Part shown: in pieces, positions 10,741 through 22,369 of the stretch | Layout: every line of letters begins with the position of its first letter | Numbering within the stretch: position 1 is the stretch's first letter | DNA from: Nepenthes gracilis | Taxonomy: Eukaryota > Streptophyta > Magnoliopsida > Caryophyllales > Nepenthaceae | Direction of reading: 5' to 3' | DNA length: 64,000 bases | Assembly: GCA_033239525.1 (NCBI GenBank) | Contig: BSYO01000014.1 | Span: forward strand, 7,110,536-7,174,535 | The notes under the pieces: generated by a model | What the model was told of the DNA's origin: nothing | The model's input: only the letters and a program-made list of their open reading frames with translations | Database searches by the model: none | Translations under genes and position numbers: made by a program

Positions 10741-11902
10741 GCAAGTACACCTCAAATGCTATTTTCTATTTTTACTACTTTTCTATATCTCAAAAATGGT
10801 ATTTATACTCTAAAAGTGTGTATCACCATGTTCTGTATAAATAAAGCCTGTTTCTGTAAATTGTTTGAATAGATTTCATGTTTATATATATATATACTTC
10901 AATATCTGGCTTCGATTTCATAAAAATGCATGTGTTCGGTGTCCGTTTATCATCTGATGGTTTTGGCTAAACCCTAGGTACGAAAATGAAGGGTTTTAAT
11001 GATTTTTACCCATAATTTGTGTTATATAAAAGTTAATCTATGAGATAAAGCTCCTGGCATAATCTGTTTCTGAAAATTTTACATTGACTTATACTAATAA
11101 ATCACTGTGGACTTCTGAAACAAAATTAAAGGGTTAACTGAAATGTTTTTAACTGATTTTTGATAACTATACTGTTGTAAGTTAAGAAAAGTATTTTTGG
11201 CATTGTTAATTAGGACCTAGGATTGATAGACATTCAGGTTAGGTTCTCGGACATGCCTTAGAACGTTACGGTAGTAATTGAGAATAACTCTATCCATTGA
11301 GTTATATGTGGTCCGCCCTTTCTCAAGGCATTAACCTAGAGGGTAGATACTATATAGACCGGCAATATTGTACCAAATCCCACAAGACGGGATGTCCTAT
11401 GAGAAAGGATGACTGATACTGGCCTTTGATTGTGTGGAGTGGACACAATCTATCCTCGATTATTCACCCCCTCTACTAGTAAGGTCTACTAGTTGGGTCC
11501 ATACTGATGGAAAAGAGGATTTCTTTATAATTCACATATTTAGTATTGATTTCTAATTTCTAAATTATGTTTACTGACTTATGATTTTTGAAGCTTAATT
11601 TCGTTGTATTAAGTTTTCTCTACTTTCATATACTTTCTGCTATTGCAATGAAAGAATATTTTTATGTTAACTATTCACCTGTACTTATGTTCTTCATAGA
11701 AGCATGTTTTACTGACTTTTGATTTTGGAAACACAATTTAATATCAATTTATACTTTCTCTGTTTCCTTGCACTGTCTAGACTCCGAATACTTTCATGTT
11801 TCGGTAAGCTCACATAACTATTATGCATAACAGAATTTGTTACATGTCTGCATATACCTTATTGCATTTCGGCTCACGGTTTTAATATTTTTTTCCCTCT
11901 AG
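10741..11902 (+). other. Putative intron in element A 5' LTR leader
   Basis: Donor CTCAA|GCAAGT; acceptor region GGCTCAC (branch-like CTCAC), then TTTTTTTCCCTCTAG. Exon 2 starts ATAAGACTGTAGAGCT. Read in the frame left open by exon 1 (ATG at 10650), the join gives a 43-codon ORF with an acidic end, KTVELVSDEEE-stop. The same structure recurs in the other LTRs. Splicing itself is not shown. Confidence 0.55.
11428..11450 (+). other. Conserved LTR hairpin
   Basis: GATTGTGT, 7-nt loop, ACACAATC: a perfect 8-bp inverted repeat, followed by ATCCTCGATTATTC and a second inverted repeat (CTAGTA...CTACTAG). Equivalents occur in the other LTR groups. Confidence 0.6.
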
Positions 11903-12472
11903 ATAAGACTGTAGAGCTAGTATCGGACGAGGAGGAGTGACCTAAAACTTACCTGAAGACTTTTGGGGATCTGAAGAGTTTTGGAAGACCTAGAAAAGAG
12001 GGAACTGAATTGTAAAGATTTGACTTTAATATATAGTTTTGTATACGGATTATATGTATATAGATTCAGTATGTAAAAATGTATGTAATGTATGTGATAA
12101 AACAGGAAACTATGCTTCTACAGTTTAATAGTTCTGCTTCCATTATATATTTTTTAAATATTCTGTACATGTCCTAAATGGCATCTTGCTTCTGTACTGT
12201 TAGCATAGTGGATAGGAAACGTGAATTGTAAGTTGCAGAGAGTTATACGGTGTCTGTAATCCTGTGTTTATGATGAGATTGTTGTGGATAGGGTCTATGA
12301 TGTTATACTATATATCTGCAGGTTATAAGTAGGTTCTATGATTCAGTTTAGCCCAGTTTTAGGGGAGGCTTTGTCTATTTTTTCCTAAAACTTTAAATTT
12401 TGTTTGGGCTTAGGTTTATATTTTTTGTATTGATGGAAAGTTCCGACGATAAAAAAAATGTTCCGTCACAAT

Positions 12473-12483
12473 TGGTATCAGAG
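12473..12483 (+). other. Element A primer-binding site (tRNA-iMet)
   Basis: TGGTATCAGAG two bases after the 5' LTR end, the standard plant primer site complementary to the 3' end of initiator-Met tRNA. Confidence 0.93.
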
Positions 12484-13206
12484 AAATGAGATACTTTAGG
12501 AATTGATCGATTAAAAAGTGGAAGCATAGGCTTGAATTTCTATACTGAATTTCTGTGGGAATAGGTCGGGATAGCTAAGGCAACTAGGACTTTTAGGAAT
12601 TGGTCCTTAGGCTAGATTTAAATTTCATGAAGTTATTGAATATTTCTTCCCTTAACTGATTTCTTGAGGTTACAATGTGACGGACCAGATTATTCTCCAT
12701 CGAATAACCTCCATCAGTGGCAACACAACCCTAAGCCCATAATTAAACTACGGACTCTACAGAAAATCGGGCAGATTTTCCTCTGCAACTGAACGAAAAA
12801 CCGAAATACAACTTGTTCAAAAATCATCCTGTACAAGCACACATCTATCAAAAGCTTAACTCAAAGCCCACAACACGCCACACACAGGATCACAACACTG
12901 CCATATCATCCATCGCTCCAATACAGTACACAACCTACTATACTGGATCTAGAGAGATGCCATCTAAATGAAACAAAACGCTAAACATCAATACAGATGC
13001 GGAAGCATAACTACATCATCATAAATGCGGAAACATAACAAAACCATAAACAATAATAATAATGAGCCACGCCCAACTCTAAGTGGTTGTCCGCAATCCG
13101 ATCCAATTCTAAGTCCGGAGCTTTCGCACACTCGCCGTCCAGCCAATCTCAACAAACAAGCCTCTCTCCTTGCTCTATCTATCCGGCGTCAGCAAAGTGT
13201 TCTCAT

Positions 13207-15067
13207 CTGAAAGAAAAACAACAACAGCAAGAGTGAGCTAACAGCTCAACAAGTATAATCATAAACACATCTCCAAGACATGAACAAGGACTGAAATGGG
13301 AAAAGATACAGGAACTCTCCCTAACCACAAAGCAGGGGAGGGAACAGGAATATCTTGAATCTCTTGATTCTCACGGTTCTCACGATTGTTTTGGTTGGTC
13401 ATCATTTAGAGTCACTATATTCTCGCGGTCATATTTGAATCACTGGATTCATTCGGTTCTCATTCTGGTCTACTGGATTCACACCGTTCATCAATTGGAT
13501 ATTATTCATTTTCATTATTACGTCATCTTTGCGGACCCCAACTAGTGGACCATACTAACCAATGATGCGGGAGAACGAGGACAGGAATGTGTTCGCTACA
13601 CAATCTAAAGCCACGGCTACTATTTTAGGTCGGTAGCACACGACTCTCGATTGCATCCATGCAACAATCATCACAGACGACTACATCTCAATATGTAGCG
13701 TCGACAGACACACCCCACACCCCCGGGGTCCAGGGCAATCCTCGTTCTTCCACAGTAGTTTCCTAAAGCATACCACAGACATCACCCGCTCCCGTGATCG
13801 GCCGGAATAGGTGGCCAAGTATTCCTCGGGTTCACACCGCGATGGACATGGTATACTAAAGAATACTACCCATACGACTCAGAGTCCTAGTTTCAAGATT
13901 AGGTTCAACACTTGGAGAGGAAAATCCACATTTGCCACACACGATCAAATCTCAGAAAATCTCATTCCCATCACAATCATTTCCAACCGGGAGATTACAT
14001 CATCAAACACATCTCCATCCAGGAGATCATATCATCACAAGCACAATGTGGACTCCCTTCCATTCACATCACGGTTCACGATATCCAATGGGACTCAATT
14101 CCCTTAATCCACAACAAAACATCACAAGTTCAATTCAGCTTTCTTCGGGATCCAGTTCCCTTAATCACAACAATCAATCCAAGTTCACGGGAGAGATTAG
14201 ATTTCATACCTCAGACGATCACAAGTCACTTTGAAACCTCAGAGACTCATCCCCTTGCCTCCAGCACACGGATTCACATTCGGGGCTTACATTACGTTTA
14301 AACATTAAACGTTATTTCAATAACAATTATGAAGGCATAACACTTATATTTCTCATTTCATTTTCGGTTAACGATAACAGATTTCCTTTTGAACACTCGG
14401 ACGCCACACACGGTTCGATACTTGGAAATTGGGCGTCCGGTGGATTCATACACACATTTGATACACGAGATTTCACGTTTGGGTTCGATTTAACTTAACA
14501 CGAGGGTGGAAGTATGCAACTTCCCATTCATTTTCAGATTATCAACAACCAGGAACTTTTAAGGCTCCCGGATGCCGCGAACGGGTCAAATCTTGTGAGA
14601 TCCGGCATCCGATCGATATATACGTACAATTGGGATACGGGGATTCATATTCTAGGATCATTTCATCATTTCACGAAGGTGACAACACGTAAAATCCACC
14701 TTCGATCTCGGGTGAACAGTAACAGCGCCCATTTAATGGGCTCGGACGCCACGAACGGGTCCAAACGTGCAAGATCGGACCCGCGGCCGACATATATACA
14801 TCATTGGGACGTGGGGATTCCAATTTTGAGGTCAATTTCAAGATACATGGCCGGGAAATGGAAAACCCCCAAAATCCCGTAGGTTAGGATTTCCGTAAAA
14901 CCCACCCGGATGAATCGGACACGATTCGGACAAACAACTACATTTTCCTGGACCTCAAGGCATGGGTTTCAAGATTCTAACGTTCCCCGTGGGTATCGAC
15001 ACAAAATACCCAATGAAAATACACAAAACATCGAAAGAGAATGAGAAGTGGATATGAGAACACTTGC
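13207..15067 (-). other. Putative leader intron in the minus-strand LTR fragment
   Basis: On the minus strand: donor TCGAG|GCAAGT at 15067; near the other end TTAGCTCAC (branch-like), then TTTTTCTTTCAG at 13207, then exon ATGAGAACACT. About 1.86 kb. Same arrangement as the other LTRs. Confidence 0.45.
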
Positions 15068-15218
15068 CTCGATGCGTGCTTTTACCTTTATACCTAGCTC
15101 TCGGGCGGAATTGGACTCCCGGGCTCGATCTCCTTCCTTCTCTCTCAAGGATCAGCGCTCTCTCTCTCTCCTCTAACCCTAAACTGAGCGAAAATGACGA
15201 GGAGAAGGCGCGGCGCGA

Positions 15219-15227
15219 CTTTTATAC
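15219..15227 (-). promoter_or_regulatory. TATA box of the minus-strand LTR fragment
   Basis: AGTATAAAAG on the minus strand, about 150 nt upstream of the putative donor and followed by a GA-rich leader, as in related LTRs. Confidence 0.6.
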
Positions 15228-15293
15228 TGCGCTCGCTTCTGGAGACAGCTCTGGCATTTCTTGCTCCTATGACGTATGTTAGTATTGACTTAC

Positions 15294-16160
15294 ACCTCAT
15301 TGGAGCAAGCACCGGAGTTTCTAGGAAAGATGGCTGATAGAAGAAATAATTGTGGTGGTGCCAAGAACGGTGCGGATGTATGGCTAAAGAGAATGAAAAA
15401 GATATTCATGGTGATTAGGTGTACCAATTAGGAGAAGGTCCTCTTCGTAGTATATAAGTTAAAAGGTGAAGCAGATAGCTGGTGAAGTATGAGAAAGAGG
15501 GCGTTAGGCTTGTCCGACGACAAGATAACGCAAAAGATATTTGAAGATACTTTTATGGAAAAATATTTTCCATCCAACCTCCAAGATTAGAAGGAGCAGG
15601 AGTTTATGAGGCTAATGTAAGGAAATATGACGGTGATGGAGTGTGATGCCAGATTTACTGAGTTATCTCATTTTGCACCCTTCTGTGTAGAGGATGAGCT
15701 GAGAAAGGCAAAAAAGTTTCAACAAGGGCTGCGGGATGACATTAGAAAGTCACTGTGAATCCTGAAATTCTAGACTTACGCTGAAATTTTGGATAGGGTA
15801 GTGATTTACGAGAAGGAAGTAGAGACAGAGAAATTTTATGCAAAGAGGACTGCTAGTCAGGTGGAATTTAGTGTTGGATCTAATGTGGGATCTTCTGGAC
15901 CATCTAAGAAGGCTAGGATAGTTAATAAGGGGAAGAGTATTGTTTTGGCTCAATCAGTGACTTGTTCTAGAGTATCAGCCGCTGAGTACACTTTTTGTGG
16001 GAGAAAACATCCGGGACAAGCATGTCGTAAAGTATCGGGAGAGTGCTTTAGATATGGACAATAGGGCCACATGGTGAAAAACTGTCCCTTACCTCTGAAG
16101 CTAGATGGAAAGAAGCCTATCGTTTTTGCTAAAGCCTTCGTAGTGACTATTCAGGATCTG
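15294..16160 (+). pseudogene. Element A gag
   Basis: Capsid-type Gag remnant: VWLKRMKKIF, LKGEADSW, FMEKYFPSNL, ARFTELSHFAP and QQGLRDDIRK in order, then a Cys-rich tail with two zinc-knuckle remnants (FCGRKHPGQAC; CFRYGQ-stop-GHMVKNC, with one Cys changed to Tyr). Gag would package the element RNA in virus-like particles. Several TAG/TGA stops lie at ancestral Trp or Gln positions, the pattern of deamination of methylated DNA. Confidence 0.9.
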
Positions 16161-16480
16161 GAGACATCCCTGAACGTCATGGAAGGTACCCTTTCTATTT
16201 ATGGAGTTCCTACATCTATATTGTTTGATTCAGGATCAACCCACTTTTTTATTTCTCAACGGTTTGTATGCTGTATTGTATTTGCCTCGTGTATTTTGGG
16301 TTATGAATTGTTTGTGTTAACTCCCACTAGATCCCCTATGATTACTGATGTTGTGTATCCTGGATGTGTAGTTGAGGTGAATGGAAAATGTTTGACTGCA
16401 GATTTGGTGTTATTGAACATGGGTGATTTTGATGTGATTCTGGGGTTAGACTAGCTGGCTAAATACCATGCCGGTATTGA
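16160..16480 (+). pseudogene. Element A protease domain
   Basis: SILFDSGSTHFF carries the aspartic protease motif (DSG) with the catalytic Asp intact; VILGLD follows about 75 residues later, the second conserved motif of retroviral-type proteases. Continuous with gag in layout. A TAG at the position of the usual Trp after GLD ends the open frame at 16454. Confidence 0.85.
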
Positions 16481-16639
16481 TTATTTTTTGAAGAGGATTT
16501 GCTTTGATATTCATAGGATGGAATCCTTTTTCTTTCAATGCATTAGGAAGAAGGAGGTGCCTATGTTAATTTCTACTTCACATGCTAAGCATTTAATGAA
16601 AAGTGGGTGTAAACTTACTTGACATGTGCTTGCACCACT

Positions 16640-18000
16640 GGAAGTCATAGAGTGCCGGCTAAGGACATCCTAGTTGTCTGTGATTTTAAAAATGTATTTT
16701 CAGAGGAGTTTCTTGGATTGCCTCCACACTGGAAGATTAAGTTTGAAATTACTAATATTTCTAGTGTTAGTCCGATTTCTATGGCCACTTATCATATGGC
16801 TCTGGTTGAATTGAAGGAGTTAAGATTATAATTGCAGGAACTGTTAGACAAGGGCTTTATCATACCTAGTGTATCTCCTTAGAGAGCACCGATTTATTTG
16901 TAAGGAAGAAAGATGGGTCTTTGCAACTATGTGTTGACTATTATCAGTTCAATAAAATCACGATTAAGAATAAGTATCCTCTCCCGTGTATTGATGATTT
17001 ATTCGATCAATTGCAAGGATCTCGGGAATTCTCGAAGATCGATCTGAGGTTCGGTTATTATTAGTTGAGGATTAAGTCAAAGGATGTGACTAAGACTGCT
17101 TTTCGGACACGTTATGGCCACTATGAGTTCCTTGTCATGCCTCTTCGCATTACGAATGCCCCCACTATATTTATGGATTTGATGAATAGGGTGTTCAGGT
17201 TGTATCTGGATAAATTTATGGTGGTATTTATTGATGATATCCTGATATATTCAAAGGATTATGAGGAACACTAGACTCATTTGAGAATTGTACTTCAGGT
17301 GCTCCATGAGGAGAAATTATATGCTAAACTGAGTAAGTGTGAATTCTGGCTGGAGAAGGTGATGTTTTTGGGGCATGTTATTTTTATGGTGGTATTTTTG
17401 GGATCCAAAGAAGGTGGAGGTTGTTAGAATTGGAGTAGGCCGACTTTTGTGACTGAGGTTAGGAGCTTTCTGGGCATGGTGAGCTATTACAGGAATTTTG
17501 TGGAGAATTTCTCACAGATTGTTATGCTTCTGACTCCATTGCTTAAGGAGGCTAAATTTGAGTGGACTGAAGAATGTGATCAGAGTTTTTAGGAGTTAAA
17601 GGATCGCTTGACTACCGCTTCGGTGTTGGTTATTCTAGAGGATTTAGGAGGCTTTGAGGTGTACTGTGATACCTCTAAGGCGGGTTTAGGATGTGTATTG
17701 ATGTAGCATGGTAACGTAGTGGCTTATGGGACTAGGCAATTGAAAGTACATGAAAGAAACTACCCGATTCATGATCTAGAACTAACTGCTGTTGTGTTTG
17801 CTTTGAAAATTTGGAGACATTACTTGTATGGTGAAAAGTTTCTTATGTATTCTAATCACAAAAGCTTGAAGTATCTATTTTCACGAAAGGAACTAAATAT
17901 GAGGCAAAGAAGGTGGCTTGATTTCTTGAAAGATTATGGTTGTGAAATACAGTATAAGCCGGGAGGGCAAATGTAGGTTACAGATGCATTGAGCCGTCGA
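16640..18000 (+). pseudogene. Element A reverse transcriptase and RNase H
   Basis: RT motifs in order: [22 protein letters not shown] segment near 16930, [33 protein letters not shown], and the catalytic [10 protein letters not shown] (about 17220-17250). RNase H follows with [27 protein letters not shown] and [10 protein letters not shown] (17640-17900). Stops and at least one single-base frameshift (near 16890-16905) interrupt it, including TAG in place of WGAP's Trp codon. The two catalytic Asp of IDD are intact. Confidence 0.9.
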
Positions 18001-19554
18001 TTGGGGTATACGACCATGTTACAAATCAAGCAGATGGAAATGTTGGATTATCTGAAGCAATGTGATATCCAACATTATGCTAAGGGTGATAGGATACTCC
18101 TATTTTAACTTCAGATCCAACCGAAAGTAATTAGCAAAGTTAAGGAGACGCAAGTGAATGATCCGTTCCTTATGGATATTGTAAGTGATCTGAGTAAGGA
18201 CTCTCGAGCTAATTTTAATGTCTGGGCCAATGGAGTATTAAGGTTCAGAGATCAATTATGTGTACCAGATAATAGAGAATTGAAGGAGAAGATCTTGAAG
18301 GAAGCTCATAGGTCTCGGTATATAATCCACCCTGGGATGAATAAAATGTATCAGGATCTAAAGAAAACTTTATGGTAGAGAAATATGAAGAGAGATATTA
18401 TGGCCTATGTGGAGAAATACCTTATATGTCAGCAACTGAAAGCTGAAAGAAGGAAGCCTTCTGGGTTATTACAGCCAATGGCTATTCCAAGTTGAAAATG
18501 GAAAGATATTATTATGGATTTTGTATCTGGCTTACCGAGAACTCCTAGGAATCATGATGCCATTTGGGTTATAATTGATCGGCTGACAAAATTAGCCCAT
18601 TTCTTGGTGATAAGGACGACATATTTCCGTGATAGACTGGCCCAATTATATGTGAACAAAATTGTGAGGCTTCATGGAGTTCCTGCCTCTATTGTGTCTG
18701 ATAGGGATCCCCGTTTTTTCTCGAGGTTTTGAGAGAGTTTGCATAAGGAGTTGGGGATGGAATTGAAGTTCAGTACTGCGTATCACCCCCAAACTGATGG
18801 CCAATCGGAGTGCATCATTCAAATTCTTGAGGATATGTTGAGAGCCTCGGTGTTGGAAATGAAAAGAACTTGGGATAGTTATCTGGCACTGGCTGAGTTT
18901 GTATATAATAACAGTTATTAGGCTAGTATCGGCATGGCACCTTTTGAGGCTCTGTATGAAAGAAAATACAGGTCACCGATTCATTGGGAGGAGACAAGAG
19001 ATAAAAGGATTTGAGGTCCTAAAATTGTGAAAGAAACTGTAGAGAAAATCAAACTCATTCATGATAATTGGAGAATTGCTCAAAGTAGATAGAAAAGTTA
19101 TACAGACCAGAGGAGGAAAGAATTGAGCTTTAAGGTAGGAGATTTTATTTTTCTGAAAGTTTCATCGTCCAAGGGAATGTTCCGGTTTGGAGTAAAAGTA
19201 AAATTAAAGCCGTTGTTCATAGGTCCATTAGAAATTTTGGAGAGGATTGAAAAGGTAGCTTATCGATTGGCATTACCACCTAGTTTGGCGAGCGTACATG
19301 ATGTATTTCATGTATCGATACTTCGAAAATACATCCACGATCCTGCACACGTGATTGAGTACGAACCCTTGACTCTTGATAAGGATTTATCCTATGTCGA
19401 GGAGCCGACACAGGTTCTAGATCATAAGGATCAAAGGTTGTGCACGAAGACCATTCCCCTGGTGAAAGTGCTCTGGAAGAATCATTCACCGGAGGAGGCC
19501 ACCTGGGAGTGCGAAGAGGAGATTCGAAGTGAATATCCCCACTTGTTTTCTTGA
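18001..19554 (+). pseudogene. Element A integrase with chromodomain-like C-terminus
   Basis: Zinc-binding region (HRSRYIIHPG... CLICQ-type, first Cys now Tyr: KYLICQQ), core motifs MDFVSGLP and IVSDRDPRF with catalytic Asp residues, then YHPQTDGQSE with the catalytic Glu. The C-terminal part has AYRLALPPSLASVHDVFHVS and ends SPEEATWECEEEIRSEYPHL, the truncated chromodomain tail typical of Tekay/Del elements, stop at 19552-19554. Interrupted by several stops. Confidence 0.9.
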
Positions 19555-19596
19555 GGTATGTATCCCTTTTTAATTTCGAGGATGAAATTTCTTTAA

Positions 19597-19607
19597 GTGG
19601 GGGAGAA
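19597..19607 (+). other. Element A polypurine tract
   Basis: GTGGGGGAGAA directly before the 3' LTR start, preceded by the ATTTCGAGGATGAAATTTC block seen before every 3' LTR here. Primes plus-strand DNA synthesis. Confidence 0.85.
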
Positions 19608-21750
19608 TGTGAGATCCTGAATATAAAATATGATAATTATGGATTGATTATATGAATAAAAATCGTATTTAGGCTTAAATATGTGGGAAAATTTGGTACC
19701 AAAATAAAATGAGGCAAAATGGGTTGAGAGAGCGCAGGGCACTTGAGCACCCACTTGAGTGCCAAAATGCGCAAGCAAATACTCACGGACCGCATGAGGC
19801 AAGGCGGGAGCAGCCCTCGGCTACGAGTAGGGCGCTCGCTCAAGCGCCCACTTGAGCGCTAAAATGCGCATGCAAACCCGCGGATCGCTCGAGACAAGGC
19901 GGAAGCGACCCTCGGCTACAAGCAGGGTGCTCGAGCGCATTTTGATCAAGTGACCACTCGAGCGGTGGTCACATGACGAGCACGTGACCGGTTTTCCCTT
20001 CGTATTTTAAGGAATTTGGGGGCTTTTTGTGACAGTGCCTTCGACCAGCAACGAGAGGTGAGGAGAAAGGGAGAAGAGGGAAAGAGAAAAAGAAGGAAAA
20101 ATCTACCATCTAGTCCTGATCCAAGTCACGGTAACTATAGAGTAAGCTCAGGCAAGTGTACCTCAGACGCTATTTTCTATTTTTATTACTTTTCTGTATC
20201 TCAAAAATGGTATTTATACTCTAAAAGCATGTTACACCATGTTCTATATAAATAAAGTCTATTTTTGTAAATTGTTCTAAAAGATTTCATATTTATATAT
20301 AAATACTACAATATCTGGGTTTGATTTTATAAAATGCATGTGTTCGGTGTCCGTTTACCGTCCGATAGTTTTGGCTAAACCCTAGGTACAAAAATGAAGG
20401 GTTTTAATGATTTTTACCTATAATTTCTGTTGTATAAAAGTTAATATGTACTGAGATAAAGCCCATGGTGTGATCTGTTTCTCTGAAAATTTTACACAAA
20501 CTTATACTGATAAATCACTATGGACTTCTGAAACAAAACTGAAGGGTTAACTGAAATATTTCTGACTGGTTTTTGAGAATTGTATTGTATAAGTTAAGGA
20601 AAATATTTCTGACACTGTTAATTAGGACCCAGGACTGATATACAGTCAGGTTAGGTTCTCTGACGTACCTTAGAATATTATGGTGGTAATTGAGGATAAC
20701 TCTGTCCATAGAGTTATATGTGGTCCGCCCTTCCTCAGGGCGTTAACTTAGAGGGTAGATATTATAGTGGCCGGCAATACTGTATCAAATCTTACCAGAC
20801 GGAATGCCATACCAGAAGGGACGACTACTACTGGCCTTTAATTGTGTGGAGTGAACACAATCTATCATCGATTATTCGTCCCCTCTACTAGTAGGGTCTA
20901 CTGGTCAGGTTCATACTGATAAAAAAGAGGATTTCTTTATAATTCATAGATTTAGTACCGATTTCTAGTTTCTGAATTATGCTTACTGACTTATGGTTTT
21001 CAAAACTTAATTTCATTGTATTAAATTTTCTCTACTTTCATGTACTTTTTGCTATCACCATGAAAGAATATTTTAATGTTTTGGCAAGATCACATAACTG
21101 TTCTGCATAATAGAATTTACTGCATGCCTGCATGTACCTTATTGGATTTCGGCTAACTGTTTTATCCTTTTTTCCCTCCAGATAAAACTGTAGAGTTAGT
21201 ATCAAACGAGGAAGAGTGACTTAAAACTTACCTGAAGACTTTTGGGGATCTGAGGGGTTTTGGAAGACCTAGAAAAGAGGCAACTGAATTGTAAAGTCCT
21301 GACTTTAATATATGGTTTTGTATATGGATTATATGTATATGGATTCAGTATATAAAAATGCATGTGATGTATGTGATAAAACAGGAAACTATGCTTCTGC
21401 AGGTTAATAGTTCTGCTTTCGCTACATGTTTTCTGGATATTCTACACAGGTCCTAGATGACATCTCACTTCTGAACTGTTAGTATAGTGGATAGGAAACG
21501 TGAATTGTAAGCTGTAGAGAGCAATACAGCATCTGTTATCCTGTGTTTGTGATGAGATTGTTATGGATAGGGTTTATGATGTTATACTTTATATTTGCAG
21601 GTTATAAGCAGGTTCTATGTTTCAGTTTAGCCCAATTTTAGGGGAGGCTCTATCCATTTTTTCCTAAAACTTTAAATTGTGTTTGGGCTTAGGTTTCTAT
21701 TTTCTGTATTAACGGAAAGTTCTAAGGACCAAAAAAATCGTTCCATCACA
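19608..21750 (+). repeat. Element A 3' LTR
   Basis: TGTGAGATCC...TTCCATCACA, 2143 bp, colinear with the 5' LTR and flanked on the right by the target duplication. U3 has an extra block of CTCGAGCGC-type motifs. Hairpin copy at 20841-20861. Confidence 0.93.
20152..21181 (+). other. Putative intron in element A 3' LTR
   Basis: Donor CTCAG|GCAAGT, branch-like GGCTAAC, then TTTTTTCCCTCCAG. About 1030 nt. Exon 1 is open in phase 1 and joins to DKTVELVSNEEE-stop. The ATG seen in the 5' LTR copy is GTG here. Confidence 0.55.
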
Positions 21751-22110
21751 TGAAGTCATCTCCTCATTTCTTGATTCATTCAAATCTAATTGTATTTAGA
21801 GTAGACATCCATAAGTTTAGTAGTTGGTGTCTTGATGTTGAGTCCACCAACTAATCAATCCTTGAAAACAAGAAATTATCTTTTAAAGTTGCTTTATTTA
21901 AATTTATAAATTCGACATACATTCTCCACTTCTCGTTACCCTTTTTGATGAGGATTATATTAGATAACCAATCCAGGTAGTTTATTTCTCTGATGAATCT
22001 TGTCTTATTCAATTTCTTGACTTCTTCATGGATCATTATGATCTTTTTTACAAAACAAATTTTCTTGTCTTGTCTGACCAGCTTTTGCCTAGGTGCAAGA
22101 CTCAACTTAT
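21751..22110 (-). pseudogene. Element F reverse transcriptase, N-terminal part
   Basis: From about 22105 downward: EVKKLNKTRFIREINYLDWL, ILIKKGNEKWRMYVEFINLN and DNFLFSRID match the start of Tat-type RT (FIRE, VLVKK.NGKWRMC.DF..LNKACPKD.FPLPRID). The reading runs on through LVDST (family LVDAT) to DDF at 21756, where element A breaks it; it resumes at 10280. 21751-21755 is the right copy of TGAAG. Confidence 0.88.
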
Positions 22111-22369
22111 GAACTATTATTTATGTTGGGATGCTTGTCATGTCAATCATCTAGGCAAATATGTCCACATTGTTTCATAAAAACTCAATTAACTTTTATT
22201 TTAGATTTGGATTAATAAAGAATTGATCTGAATATATTTATCTAAACCTATTGGATTCAAAGGAATTTAGAGAGATAACTCTCTAGATTGAACCTATTAA
22301 AGAGAGGCTTTGTCCCAGAGATCAAATTACTCAACTGGATGTGGAGGAGATGGTCTCTAATTTATGTCA

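Larger units (their letters stand above)
10286..12470 (+). repeat. Element A 5' LTR
   Basis: TGTGAGATCC...TTCCGTCACA, directly followed by the primer-binding site. U3 (to about 10620) carries repeated CTCGAGC/GCTCAAGCG motifs and a CACGTG box. A purine-rich leader, the putative intron 10741-11902 and a U5-like region with TTTTAGGGGAGGC follow. Confidence 0.93.
12676..15293 (-). repeat. Minus-strand LTR fragment inserted in element A before gag
   Basis: Starts (plus strand) TGTGACGGACC, the reverse complement of an LTR end, and runs through a reversed leader with a clear TATA box (15219-15227) and splice-like sites (13207 and 15067). Only about 70 bp lie beyond the TATA box, far less than the 300-400 bp U3 of relatives, and no 5-bp target duplication was found, so the U3 end looks truncated and the right boundary (about 15293) is approximate. 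GC-richer than its host DNA. Confidence 0.65.
10286..21750 (+). mobile_element. Element A: Tekay/Del-like chromovirus LTR retrotransposon
   Basis: Complete but decayed Ty3/gypsy element flanked by the 5-bp duplication TGAAG (10281-10285 and 21751-21755). LTRs of 2185 and 2143 bp start TGTGAGATCC and end CATCACA/CGTCACA. Order: 5' LTR, tRNA-iMet primer site, gag with zinc knuckle, protease, RT, RNase H, integrase, chromodomain-like tail, polypurine tract, 3' LTR. The LTRs differ visibly throughout and the ORFs hold many TGG/CAG-to-TAG changes and indels, so the insertion is old and immobile. It sits in the RT of element F. Confidence 0.93.

Noticed and set aside
13811..14301. Overlapping plus-strand ORFs of about 100-129 codons
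   Set aside because: They lie inside the reversed LTR fragment, overlap each other in different frames and have Ser/His/Ile-rich translations typical of non-coding DNA.
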